Shown here piece after piece: positions 24,651-38,260 of a stretch of DNA of 64,000 nucleotides. The DNA lies in the NCBI RefSeq assembly GCF_036898095.1, contig NC_090725.1, forward strand, positions 324,153,605-324,217,604, read 5' to 3'. How positions within the stretch are numbered: position 1 is the stretch's first letter; every line of letters starts with the position of its first letter. A program made the position numbers and the translations under genes. The stretch comes from Palaemon carinicauda. Lineage: Eukaryota > Arthropoda > Malacostraca > Decapoda > Palaemonidae. The notes below the pieces were generated by a model. That model was not told the origin of the DNA, did no database searches, and worked only from the letters and a program-made list of their open reading frames with translations.

Positions 24651-27030
24651 AGGCAAGGACATTACCACCAGGCCACCACAATGCTTTAGCTCACAAGGAT
24701 GGTGAGGTTGCAGAGAAAAGGAACTAACAAGTATGAGTGGGTTCGAACCCCAGTCTGGCAATCACAAGGCAAGGACATTACCACCAAGGCACCACAATGC
24801 TTTAGCTCACAAGGATGGTGAGGTTGCAGAGAAAAAGGAACTAACAAGTATGAGTGGGTTCGAAACCCCAGTCTGGCAATCACAAGGCAAGGAATTACCA
24901 CCAGGCCACCACAATGCTTTAGCTCACAAGGATGGTGAGGTTGCAGAGAAAAAGGAACTAACAAGTATGAGTGGGGTTCGAACCCCAGTCCGGCAATCAC
25001 AAGGCAAGGACATTACCACCAGGCCACCACAATGCTTTAGCTCACAAGGATGGTGAGGTTGCAGAGACCAAAGGAACTAAAAGTATGAGTGGGTTCGAAC
25101 CCCAGTCCGGCAATCACAAGGCAAGGACATTACCACCAGGCCACCACAATGCTTTAGCTCACAAGGATGGTGAGGTTGCAGAGACCAAAGGAACTAAAAG
25201 TATGAGTGGGTTCGAACCCCAGTCAGGCAATCACAAGGCAAGGACATTACCACCAGGCCACCACAATGCTTTAGCTCACAAGGATGGTGAGGTTGCAGAG
25301 ACCAAAGGAACTAACAAGTATGAGTGGGTTCGAACCCCAGTCTGGCAATCACAAGGCAAGGACATTACCACCAGGCACCACAATGCTTTAGCTCACAAGG
25401 ATGGTGAGGTTGCAGAGACCAAAGGAATTAACAAGTATGAGTGGGGTTCGAACCCGTCTGGCAATCACAAGGCAAGGACATTACCACCAGGCCACCACAA
25501 TGCTTTAGCTCACAAGGATGGTGAGGTTGCAGAGACAAAGGAACTAACAAGTATGAGTGGGTTCGAAACCCCAGTCTGGCAATCACAGGCAAGGACATTA
25601 CCACCAGGACCACAATGCTTTAGCTCACAAGGATGGTGAGGTTGCAGAGACCAAAGGAACTAACAAGTATGAGTGGGTTCGAACCCCAGTCTGGCAATCA
25701 CAAGGCAAGGACATTACCACCAGGCCACCACAATGCTTTAGCTCACAAGGATTGAGGTTGCAGAGACCAAAGGAACTAACAAGTATGAGTGGGGTTCGAA
25801 ACCCAGTCTGGCAATCACAAGGCAAGGACATTACCACCAGGCACCACAATGCTTTAGCTCACAAGGATGGTGAGGTTGCAGAGACCAAAGGAACTAAAAG
25901 TATGAGTGGGTTCGAACCCCAGTCTGGCAATCACAAGGCAAGGACATTACCACCAGGCCACCACAATGCTTTAGCTCACAAGGATGGTGAGGTTGCAGAG
26001 ACCAAAGGAACTAACAAGTATGAGTGGGTTCGAACCCAGTCCGGCAATCACAAGGCAAGGACATTACCACCAGGCACACAATGCTTTAGCTCACAAGGAT
26101 GGTGAGGTTGCAGAGACCAAAGGAACTAACAAGTATGAGTGGGGTTCGAACCCCAGTCTGGCAATCACAAGGCAAGGACATTACCACCAGGCCACCACAA
26201 TGCTTTAGCTCACAAGGATGGTGAGGTTGCAGAGACCAAAGGAATAACAGTATGAGTGGGTTCGAACCCCAGTCCTGGCAATCACAAGGCAAGGACATTA
26301 CCACCAGGCCACCACAATGCTTTAGCTCACAAGGATGGTGAGGTCAGAGACCAAAGGAACTAACAAGTATGAGTGGGTTCAAACCCCAGTCTGGCAATCA
26401 CAAGGCAAGGACATTACCACCAGGCCACCACAATGCTTTAGCTCACAAGGATGGTGAGGTTGCAGAGACCAAAGGAACTAACAAGTATGAGTGGGGTTCA
26501 AACCCCAGTCTGGCAATCACAAGGCAAGGACATTACCACCAGGCCACCACAATGCTTTAGCTCACAAGGATGGTGAGGTTGCAGAGACCAAAGGAACTAA
26601 CAAGTATGAGTGGGTTCGAACCCCAGTCTGGCAATCACAAGGCAAGGACATTACCACCAGGCACCACAATGCTTTAGCTCACAAGGATGGTGAGGTTGCA
26701 GAGACCAAAGGAACTAACAAGTATGAGTGGGGTTCGAACCCCAGTCTGGCAATCACAGGCAAGGACATTACCACCAGGCACCACAATGCTTTAGCTCACA
26801 AGGATGGTGAGGTTGCAGAGACCAAAGGAACTAACAAGTATGAGCTGGGTTCAAACCCAGTCTGGCAATCACAAGGCAAGGACATTACCACCAGGCACCA
26901 CAATGCTTTAGCTCACAAGGATGGTGAGTCAGAGACCAAAGGAACTAACAAGTATGAGTGGGTTCAAACCCAGTCTGGCAATCACAAGGCAAGGACATTA
27001 CCACCAGGCACCACAATGCTTTAGCTCACA
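24650..27030. repeat. Type A-like stretch inside the mosaic zone
   Basis: Monomers return to ttcgaacc, caggccacc and tttagctcac with gaggttgcagagaccaaagg. They are less uniform than the first 10 kb: aactaaaag replaces aactaacaag in several copies, caggcaccac is frequent, and 25,751 carries caaggattgagg. The left edge is gradual, starting with single monomers from about 24.5 kb. The right edge is near 27.0 kb, where gagctggg and gagaacaaagg reappear. The boundaries are my estimate from diagnostic sites. Confidence 0.8.
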
Positions 27031-30000
27031 AGGATGGTGAGGTTGCAGAGAACAAAGGAACTAACAAGTATGAGCTGGGTTCAAACCCCAGTCTGGCAAT
27101 CACCAGGCAAGGACATTACCACCAGGCCACCACAATGCTTTAGCTCACAAGGATGGTGAGGTTGCAGAGACCAAAGGAACTAACAGTATGAGTGGGTTCG
27201 AACCCAGTCTGGCAATCACAAGGCAAGGACATTACCACCAGGCCACCACAATGCTTTAGCTCACAAGGATGGTGAGGTTGCAGAGACAAAGGAACTAACA
27301 AGTATGAGTGGGTTCAAACCCCAGTCTGGCAATCACAAGGCAAGGACATTACCACCAGGCCACCACAATGCTTTAGCTCACAAGGATGGTGAGGTCAGAG
27401 ACCAAAGGAACTAACAAGAGTATGAGTGGGTTCGAACCCCAGTCTGGCAATCACAAGGCAAGGACATTACCACCAGGCCACCACAATGCTTTAGCTCACA
27501 AGGATGGTGAGGTCGCAGAGAAAAAGGAACTAACAGTATGAGTGGGTTCAAACCCCAGTCTGGCAATCACAAGGCAAGGACATTACCACCAGGCACCACA
27601 ATGCTTTAGCTCACAAGGATGGTGAGTTGCAGAGACCAAAGGAACTAACAGTATGAGTGGGTTCAAACCCCAGTCTGGCAATCACAAGGCAAGGACATTA
27701 CCACCACACCACAATGCTTTAGCTCACAAGGATGGTGAGTCGCAGAGAACAAAGGAATAATGAGTATGAGTGGGTTCGAACCCAGTCTGGCAATCACAAG
27801 GCAAGGACATTACCACCAGGCACCACAATGCTTTAGCTCACAAGGATGGTGAGTCAGAGAACAAAGGAACTAACAAGTATGAGTGGGTTCAACCCCAGTC
27901 TGGCAATCACAAGGCAAGGACATTACCACCAGGCACCACAATGCTTTAACTCACAAGGATGGTGAGTCAGAGAACAAAGGAACTTAACAAGTATGAGCTG
28001 GGGTTCGAAACCCCAGTCTGGCAATCACAAGGCAAGGACATTACCACCAGGCCACCACAATGCTTTAGCTCACAAGGATGGTGAGGTCGCAGAGAACAAA
28101 GGAATTAACAGTATGAGTGGGTTCAAACCCCAGTCTGGCAATCACAAGGCAAGGACATTACCACCAGGCCACCACAATGCTTAGCTCACAAGGATGGTGA
28201 GTCGCAGAGAACAAAGGAACTAACAGTATGAGCTGGGTTCAAACCCAGTCTGGCAATCACAGGCAAGGACATTACCACCAGTACCACCACAATGCTTTAG
28301 CTCACAAGGATGGTGAGTCGCAGAGAACAAAGGAATAACAAGTATGAGCTGGGTTCAACCCAGTCTGGCAATCACAAGGCAAGGACATTACCACCAGTAC
28401 ACCACAATGCTTTAACTCACAAGGATGGTGAGTCAGAGAACAAAGGAACTAACAGTATGAGTGGGTTCAAACCCCAGTCTGGCAATCACAAGGCAAGGAC
28501 ATTACCACCAGTACACCACAATGCTTTAACTCACAAGGATGGTGAGGTCGCAGAGAACAAAGGAATTAACAGTATGAGCTGGGGTTCAAACCAGTCTGGC
28601 AATCACAAGGCAAGGACATTACCACCAGGCCACCACAATGCTTTAGCTCACAAGGATGGTGAGGTCGCAGAGAACAAAGGAATAACAGTATGAGCTGGGT
28701 TCAAACCCCAGTCTGGCAATCACAAGGCAAGGACATTACCACCAGGCCACCACAATGCTTTAGCTCACAAGGATGGTGAGGTCAGAGACAAAGGAACTAA
28801 CAAGTATGAGCGGTTCAAACCCCAGTCTGGCAATCACAAGGCAAGGACATTACCACCAGGCCACCACAATGCTTTAGCTCAAAAGGATGGTGAGGCGTAG
28901 AGACCAAAGGAAAAAGAGTATGAGTGGGTTCAAACCCCAGTCTGGCAATCACAAGGCAAGGACATTACCACCAGTACCACAATGCTTTAGCTCACAAGGA
29001 TGGTGAGGTCGCAGAGAAAAAGGAACTAACAGTATGAGCTGGGTTCAAACCCCAGTCTGGCAATCACAAGGCAAGGACATTACCACCAGGCCACCACAAT
29101 GCTTTAGCTCACAAGGATGGTGAGTCAGAGACCAAAGGAATAACAGTATGAGTGGGTTCAAACCCCAGTCTGGCAATCACAAGGCAAGGACATTACCACC
29201 AGGACACCACAATGCTTTAGCTCACAAGGATGGTGAGGTCGCAGAGAAAACAAAAGAATGAGTATGAGCTGGGTTCAAACCCAGTCTGGCAATCACCAGG
29301 CAAGGACATTACCACCAGGCACCACAATGCTTTAGCTCACAAGGATGGTGAGGTCAGAGAACAAAGGAACTAACAGTATGAGCTGGGGTTCAAACCCCAG
29401 TCTGGCAATCAAAGGCAAGGACATTACCACCAGGCCACCACAATGCTTTAGCTCACAAGGATGGTGAGGTTGCAGAGAAACAAAGGAACTAACAGTATGA
29501 GTGGGTTCGAACCCCAGTCTGGCAATCACAAGGCAAGGACATTACCACCAGTACACCACAATGCTTTAGCTCACAAGGATGGTGAGGTCAGAGACAAAGG
29601 AACTAATGAGTATGAGTGGGTTCGAACCCCAGTCTGGCAATCACAGGCAAGGACATTACCACCAGGCCACCACAATGCTTTAGCTCACAAGGATGGTGAG
29701 TCGCAGAGAACAAAGGAACTAACAGTATGAGTGGGTTCGAACCCAGTCTGGCAATCACAAGGCAAGGACATTACCACCAGGCCACCACAATGCTTTAGCT
29801 CACAAGGATGGTGAGGTCGCAGAGAACAAAGGAATTAATGAGTATGAGCTGGGTTCAAACCCAGTCTGGCAATCACAAGGCAAGGACATTACCACCAGTA
29901 CACCACAATGCTTTAACTCACAAGGATGGTGAGTCAGAGAACAAAGGAATTAACAGTATGAGCTGGGTTCAAACCCCAGTCTGGCAATCATAAGGCAAGT

Positions 30001-30250
30001 ACATTACCACCAGTAACCACAATGCTTTAACTCACAAGGATGGTGAAGTCAGAGAACAAAGGAATTAACAGTATGAGCTGGGTTCAAACCCCAGTCTGGC
30101 AATCACAGGCAAGGACATTACCACCAGGACACACACAATGCTTTAGCTCACAAGGATGGTGAGTCGCAGAGAAAAAGGAATTAATGAGTATGAGCTGGGT
30201 TCAAACCCAGTCTGGCAATCACCAGGCAAGGACGTTACCACCAGTACACC
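27030..30250. repeat. Second mosaic stretch of B-like monomers
   Basis: Monomers combine type B sites (gagaacaaagg, aattaacag, gagctgggttcaaacc, cagtacacc) with type A sites (caggccacc, tttagctcac). Many carry gtgagtcagag or gtgagtcgcag, a shortened form of the gaggtcgcag segment. The divergent copy at about 28,885-28,930 reads aaaaggatgg, gaggcgtagag and ggaaaaagag. Length heterogeneity is high. Nothing other than the satellite is present. Confidence 0.82.
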
Positions 30251-33200
30251 ACAATGCTTTAGCTCACAAGGATGGTGAGGTTGCAGAGACAAAGGAACTA
30301 AAGTATGAGTGGGTTCAAACCCCAGTCTGGCAATCACAAGGCAAGGACATTACCACCAGGCACCACAATGCTTTAGCTCACAAGGATGGTGAGGTTGCAG
30401 AGACAAAGGAACTAACAAGTATGAGTGGGTTCAACCCCAGTCTGGCAATCACAAGGCAAGGACATTACCACCAGGCCACCACAATGCTTTAGCTCACAAG
30501 GATGGTGAGGTTGCAGAGACCAAAGGAACTAACAAGTATGAGTGGGTTCAAACCCAGTCTGGCAATCACAAGGCAAGACATTACCACCAGGCACCACAAT
30601 GCTTTAGCTCACAAGGATGGTGAGGTTGCAGAGACAAAGGAATAACAAGTATGAGTGGGTTCGAAACCCAGTCCGGCAATCACAAGGCAAGGACATTACC
30701 ACCAGGCCCCACAATGCTTTAGCTCACAAGGATGGTGAGGTTGCAGAGACCAAAGGAACTAACAAGTATGAGGGGTTCAAACCCAGTCTGGCAATCACAA
30801 GGCAAGGACATTACCACCAGTACCACCACAATGCTTTAGCTCACAAGGATGGTGAGGTTGCAGAGACAAAGGAACTTAACAGTATGAGTGGGGTTCAAAC
30901 CCCAGTCTGGCAATCACAAGGCAAGGACATTACCACCAGGCCACCACAATGCTTTAGCTCACAAGGATGGTGAAGGTGCAGAGAAAAGGAACTAACAAGT
31001 ATGAGTGGGGTTCAAACCCCAGTCTGGCAATCACAAGGCAAGGACATTACCACCAGGCCACCACAATGCTTTAGCTCACAAGGATGGTGAGGTTGCAGAG
31101 AAAAAGGAACTAACAAGTATGAGTGGGGTTCGAAACCCCAGTCTGGCAATCACAAGGCAAGGACATTACCACCAGGCACCACAATGCTTTAGCTCACAAG
31201 GATGGTGAGGTGCAGAGACAAAGGAACTAACAAGTATGAGCTGGGTTCGAACCCAGTCTGGCAATCACAAGGCAAGGACATTACCACCAGGCCACCACAA
31301 TGCTTTAGCTCACAAGGATGGTGAGGTTGCAGAGACAAAGGAACTAACAAGTATGAGTGGGTTCAAACCCAGTCTGGCAATCACAAGGCAAGGACATTAC
31401 CACCAGGCCACCACAATGCTTTAGCTCACAAGGATGGTGAGGTTGCAGAGAAAAAGGAACTAACAAGTATGAGTGGGTTCGAAACCCAGTCTGGCAATCA
31501 CAAGGCAAGGACATTACCACCAGGCCACCACAATGCTTTAGATCACAAGGATGGTGAGGTGCAGAGACAAAGGAACTAACAAGTATGAGTGGGTTCGAAA
31601 CCCCAGTCTGGCAATCACAAGGCAAGGTCATTACCACCAGTACCACAATGCTTTAGCTCACAAGGATGGTGAGGTTGCAGAGACCAAAGGAACTAACAAG
31701 TATGAGTGGGTTCGAACCCAGTCTGGCAATCACAAGGCAAGGACATTACCACCAGGCCACCACAATGCTTTAGCTCACAAGGATGGTGAGGTTGCAGAGA
31801 CCAAAGGAACTAACAAGTATGAGTGGGTTCAAACCCCAGTCTGGCAATCACAGGCAAGGAATTACCACCAGGCCACCACAATGCTTTAGCTCACAAGGAT
31901 GGTGAGGTTGCAGAGAACCAAAGGAACTAACAAGTATGAGTGGGTTCGAACCCCAGTCTGGCAATCACAAGGCAAGGACATTACCACCAGGCCACCACAA
32001 TGCTTTAGCTCACAAGGATGGTGAGGTTGCAGAGAAAAAGGAACTAACAAGTATGAGTGGGGTTCGAACCCCAGTCTGGCAATCACAAGGCAAGGACATT
32101 ACCACCAGGCCACCACAATGCTTTAGCTCACAAGGATGGTGAGGTTGCAGAGACCAAAGGAACTAACAAGTATGAGTGGGTTCGAACCCCAGTCTGGCAA
32201 TCACAAGGCAAGGACATTACCACCAAGGCCACCACAATGCTTTAGCTCACAAGGATGGTGAGGTTGCAGGACCAAAGGAACTAACAAGTATGAGTGGGTT
32301 CGAACCCAGTCCGGCAATCAAAGGCAAGGACATTACCACCAGGCCACCACAATGCTTTAGCTCACAAGATGGTGAGTTGCAGAGACAAAGGAACTAACAA
32401 GTATGAGTGGGTTCAACCCCAGTCTGGCAATCACAAGGCAAGGACATTACCACCAGGCCACCACAATGCTTTAGCTCACAAGGATGGTGAGGTTGCAGAG
32501 AAAAGGAACTAACAAGTATGAGTGGGTTCGAACCCCAGTCTGGCAATCACAAGGCAAGGACATTACCACCAGGTACCACAATGCTTAGCTCACAAGGATG
32601 GTGAGGTTGCAGAGACCAAAGGAACTAACAAGTATGAGTGGGGTTCAAACCCAGTCCGGCAATCACAAGGCAAGGACATTACCACCAGGCCACCACAATG
32701 CTTTAGCTCACAAGGATGGTGAGGTTGCAGAGAAAAAGGAACTAACAAGTATGAGTGGGTTCGAATCCCAGTCCGGCAATCACAAGGCAAGGACATTACC
32801 ACCAGGCCACCACAATGCTTTAGCTCACAAGGATGGTGAGGTTGCAGAGAAAAAGGAACTAACAAGTATGAGTGGGTTCGAACCCAGTCAGGCAATCACA
32901 AGGCAAGGACATTACCACCAGGCCACCACAATGCTTTAGCTCACAAGGATGGTGAGGTTGCAGAGACCAAAGGAACTAACAAGTATGAGTGGGTTCAACC
33001 CCAGTCCGGCAATCACAAGGCAAGGACATTACCACCAGGCCACCACAATGCTTTAGCTCACAAGGATGGTGAGGTTGCAGAGACCAAAGGAACTAACAAG
33101 TATGAGTGGGTTCGAACCCCAGTCTGGCAATCACAAGGCAAGGACATTACCACCAGGACCACAATGCTTTAGCTCACAAGGATGGTGAGGTTGCAGAGAC

Positions 33201-36200
33201 AAAGGAACTAACAAGTATGAGTGGGTTCAAACCCCAGTCTGGCAATCACAAGGCAAGGACATTACCACCAGGCCACCACAATGCTTTAGCTCACAAGGAT
33301 GGTGAGGTTGCAGAGACCAAAGGAACTAACAAGTATGAGTGGGTTCGAACCCCAGTCTGGCAATCACAAGGCAAGGACATTACCACCAGGCCACCACAAT
33401 GCTTTAGCTCACAAGGATGGTGAGGTTGCAGAGACCAAAGGAACTAACAAGTATGAGTGGGTTCGAACCCCAGTCTGGCAATCACAAGGCAAGGACATTA
33501 CCACCAGTGCCACCAAATGCTTTAGTCACAAGGATGGTGAGGTTGCAGAGACCAAAGGAACTAACAAGTATGAGCGGGTTCAAACCCCAGTCTGGCAATC
33601 ACCAGGCAAGGACATTACCACCAGGCCACACAATGCTTTAGCTCACAAAGGATATGAGGTTGCAGAGACCAAAGGAACTAACAAGTATGAGTGGGTTCAA
33701 ACCCCAGTCCGGCAATCACAAGGCAAGGACATTACCACCAGGCCACCACAATGCTTTAGCTCACAAGGATGGTGAGGTTGCAGAGACCAAAGGAACTAAC
33801 AAGTATGAGCGGGTTCAAACCCCAGTCTGGCAATCACCAGGCAAGGACATTACCACCAGGCCACCACAATGCTTTAGCTCACAAGGATGGTGAGGTTGCA
33901 GAGACCAAAGGAACTAACAAGTATGAGTGGGTTCGAACCCCAGTCTGGCAATCACAAGGCAAGGACATTACCACCAGGCCACCACAATGCTTTAGCTCAC
34001 AAGGATGGTGAGGTTAGAGACCAAAGGAACTAACAAGTATGAGTGGGTTCGAACCCCAGTCTGGCAATCACAAGGCAAGGACATTACCACCAGGCCACCA
34101 CAATGCTTTAGCTCACAAGAATGGTGAGGTTGCAGAGAAAAAGGAACTAACAAGTATGAGTGGGGTTCGAACCCCAGTCTGGCAATCACAAGGCAAGGAC
34201 ATTACCACCAGGCCACCACAATGCTTTAGCTCACAAGGATGGTGAGGTTGCAGAGAAAAAGGAACTAACAAGTATGAGTGGGGTTCGAACCCCAGTCTGG
34301 CAATCACAAGGCAAGGACATTACCACCAGGCCACCACAATGCTTTAGCTCACAAGGATGGTGAGGTTGCAGAGACCAAAGGAACTAACAAGTATGAGTGG
34401 GGTTCGAACCCCAGTCTGGCAATCACAAGGCAAGGACATTACCACCAGGCCACCACAATGCTTTAGCTCACAAGGATGGTGAGGTCGCAGAGACCAAAGG
34501 AACTAACAAGTATGAGTGGGTTCGAACCCAGTCTGGCAATCACAAGGCAAGGACATTACCACCAGGCCACCACAATGCTTTAGATCACAAGGATGGTGAG
34601 GTGCAGAGACCAAAGGAACTAACAAGTATGAGTTGGGGTTCGAACCCAGTCTGGCAATCACAAGGCAAGGACATTACCACCAGGCACCACAATGCTTTAG
34701 CTCACAAGGATGGTGAGGTTGCAGAGAAAAAGGAACAACAAGTATGATGGGGTTCGAAACCAAGTCTGGCAATCACAAGGCAAGGACATTACCACCAGGC
34801 CACCACAATGCTTTAGCTCACAAGAATGGTGAGGTGCAGAGAAAAAGGAACAAAAAGTATGAGTGGGTTCGAACCCCAGTCTGGCAATCACAGGCAAGGA
34901 CATTACCACCAGGCCACCACAATGCTTTAGCTCACAAGGATGGTGAGGTCGCAGAGACCAAAGGAACTAACAAGTATGAGTGGGTTCGAACCCCAGTCTG
35001 GCAATCACAAGGCAAGGACATTACCACCAGGCCACCACAATGCTTTAGCTCAACAAGGATGGTGAGGTTGCAGAGACCAAAGGAACTAACAAGTATGAGT
35101 GGGGTTCGAACCCAGTCCGGCAATCACAAGGCAAGGACATTACCACCAGGCCACCACAATGCTTTAGCTCACAAGAATGGTGAGGTTGCAGAGAAAAGGA
35201 ACTAACAAGTATGAGTGGGTTCGAACCCCAGTCCGGCAATCACAAGGCAAGGACATTACCACCAGGCCACCACAATGCTTTAGCTCACAAGGATGGTGAG
35301 GTTGCAGAGACCAAAGGAACTAACAAGTATGAGTGGGGTTCGAACCCAAGTCTGGCAATCACAAGGCAAGGACATTACCACCAGGCCACCACAATGCTTT
35401 AGCTCACAAGGATGGTGAGGTTGCAGAGACCAAAGGAACTAACATGTATGAGTGGGTTCGAACCCAGTCTGGCAATCACAAGGCAAGGACATTACCACCA
35501 GGCCACCACAATGCTTTAGCTCACAAGAATGGTGAGGTTGCAGAGAAAAAGGAACTAACAAGTATGAGTGGGGTTCGAACCCCAGTCTGGCAATCAAAAG
35601 GCAAGGACATTACCACCAGGCCACCACAATGCTTTAGCTCACAAGGATGGTGAGGTTGCAGAGAAAAAGGAACTAACAAGTATGATGGGGTTCGAAACCC
35701 CAGTCCGGCAATCACAAGGCAAGGACATTACCACCAGGCCACCACAATGCTTTAGCTCACAAGGATGGTGAGGTTGCAGAGACCAAAGGAACTAAAAGTA
35801 TGAGTGGGGTTCGAACCCCAGTCTGGCAATCACAAGGCAAGGACATTACCACCAGGCCACCACAATGCTTTAGCTCACAAGGATGGTGAGTTGCAGAGAC
35901 CAAAGGAACTAACAAGTATGAGTGGGTTCAACCCCAGTCTGGCAATCACAAGGCAAGGACATTACCACCAGGCCACCACAATGCTTTAGCTCACAAGGTG
36001 GTGAGGTTGCAGAGACCAAAGGAACTAACAAGTATGAGTGGGGTTCGAACCCAGTCCAATCACAAGGCAAGGACATTACCACCAGGCCACCACAATGCTT
36101 TAGCTCACAAGGATGGTGAGGTTGCAGAGAAAGGAACTAACAAGTATGAGTGGGGTTCGAACCCAGTCTGGCAATCACAAGGCAAGGACATTACCACCAG

Positions 36201-37880
36201 GCCACCACAATGCTTTAGCTCACAAGGATGGTGAGGTTGCAGAGAAAAAGGAACTAACAAGTATGAGTGGGGTTCGAACCCCAGTCTGGCAATCAAAGGC
36301 AAGGATATTACCACCAAGGCCACCACAATGCTTTAGCTCACAAGGATGGTGAGGTTGCAGAGAAAAAGGAACTAACAAGTATGAGTGGGGTTCGAACCCC
36401 AGTCTGGCAATCACAAGGCAAGGACATTACCACCAGGCCACCACAATGCTTTAGCTCACAAGGATGGTGAGGTTGCAGACCAAAGGAACTAACAAGTATG
36501 AGTGGGGTTCGAACCCCAGTCTGGCAATCACAAGGCAAGGACATTACCACCAGGCCACCACAATGCTTTAGCTCACAAGGATGGTGAGGTTGCAGAGAAA
36601 AGGAACTAACAAGTATGAGTGGGGTTCGAACCCCAGTCCGGCAATCACAAGGCAAGGACATTACCACCAGGCCACCACAATGCTTTAGCTCACAAGGATG
36701 GTGAGGTTGCAGACCAAAGGAACTAACAAGTATGAGTGGGGTTCGAACCCAAGTCTGGCAATCACAAGGCAAGGACATTACCACCAGGCCACCACAATGC
36801 TTTAGCTCACAAGGATGGTGAGGTTGCAGAGAAAAAGGAACTAACAAGTATGAGTGGGTTCGAACCCCAGTCTGGCAATCAAAGGCAAGGATATTACCAC
36901 CAAGGCCACCACAATGCTTTAGCTCACAAGGATGGTGAGGTTGCAGAGAAAAAGGAACTAACAAGTATGAGTGGGGTTCGAACCCCAGTCAGGCAATCAA
37001 AGGCAAGGCATACATTACCACCAAGGCCACCACAATGCTTTAGCTCACAAGGATGGTGAGGTTGCAGAGACCAAAGGAACTAACAAGTATGAGTGGGGTT
37101 CGAACCCCAGTCGGCAATCACAAGGCAAGGACATTACCACAAGGCCACCATAATGCTTTAGCTCACAAGGATGGTGAGGTTGCAGGGACCAAAGGAACTA
37201 ACAAGTATGAGTGGGGCTCGAATCCCAGTCTGGCAATCAAAAGGCGAGGACATTACCACCAGGCCACCACAATGCTTCAGCTCACAAGAATGGTGTTGTT
37301 GCAGAGACCAAGGGAACTAACAAGTATGAGTGGTGTTCGAACCCCAGTCTGGCAATCACAAGGCAAGGTCATTACCACCAGGCCACCACAATGCTTTAGC
37401 TCACAAGGTTGGTGAGGTTGCAGAGACAAAGGAACTAACAAGTATGAGTGGGTTCGAACCCCAGTCTGGCAATCACAAGGCAAGACATTACCACCAGTAC
37501 CACCAAATGCTTTAGCTCACAAGGATAGTGAGGTTGCAGAGACCAAAGGAACTAACAAGTATGAGTGGGGTTCGAACCCCAGTCTGGCAATCACAAGGCA
37601 AGGACATTACCACCAGGCCACCACAATGCTTTAGCTCACAAGGATATGAGGTTGCAGAGACCAAAGGAACTAACAAGTATGAGTGGGTTCGAACCCCAGT
37701 CTGGCAATCACAAGGCAAGGACATTACCACCAGGCACCACAATGCTTTAGCTCACAAGGATGTGAGGTTGCAGAGACCAAAGGAACTAACAAGTATGAGT
37801 GGGGTTCGAACCCCAGTCTGGCAATCACAGGCAAGGACATTACACCAGGACACCACAATGCTTTAGCTCACAAGTATGGT
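30250..37880. repeat. Type A-like stretch, last before the B block
   Basis: The monomers are mostly type A (ttcgaacc, caggccacc, tttagctcac), with frequent gagaaaaagg copies at 34.1-34.3 and 35.5-37.0 kb. In much of 36.2-36.95 kb the monomers are close to 117 bp, a multiple of three, so reading frames stay open unusually long by chance. From about 37,140 to 37,420 the copies carry many point changes (ccataatg, gggctcgaatccc, atgcttcagc, gtgttgttgcag). The zone ends near 37.88 kb, where gagctgggttcaaacc and gacgtt take over. Confidence 0.85.
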
Positions 37881-38094
37881 GAGGTTGCAGAGAACAAAGG
37901 AATTACAAGTATGAGCTGGGTTCAAACCCCAGTCTGGCAATCACAGGCAAGGACGTTACCACCAGGCACCAAATGCTTTAGCTCACAAATATGGTGAGGT
38001 TGCAGAGAACAAAGGAACTAACGAGTATGAGCTGGGTTCAAACCCCAGTCTGGCAATCACCAGGCAAGGACGTTACCACCAGGAACACAACTTT

Positions 38095-38260
38095 AGCTCA
38101 CAAAGGATGGTGAGGTTGCAGACACCAAAGGAACTAAAGAGTATGAGCGGTTCAAACCCCAGTCATGGCAATCACCAGGCAAGGACATACCACCAGACAC
38201 CACAGTACTTTAGCTCACAAGGATGGTAAGGTCGTAGAGACGAAAGGAAAAAAGAGTATG
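38095..38260. repeat. Strongly diverged monomers, pair member 1
   Basis: The segment reads cacaaaggatgg, gttgcagacaccaaagg, aactaaagagtatgagcgg, cagtcatggcaatcacc, then acagtactttagc, gatggtaagg and gacgaaaggaaaaaagag. It is the most diverged stretch near the A/B junction. The gacaccaaagg form is shared only with the segment near 39.5 kb. It may preserve states from before the A/B split. Confidence 0.6.

Noticed and set aside
36338..36964. 208-codon minus-strand open frame with a 39-residue repeat
   Set aside because: The frame stays open only because local monomers are near 117 bp. The peptide is the translation of the satellite and no domain is recognisable.
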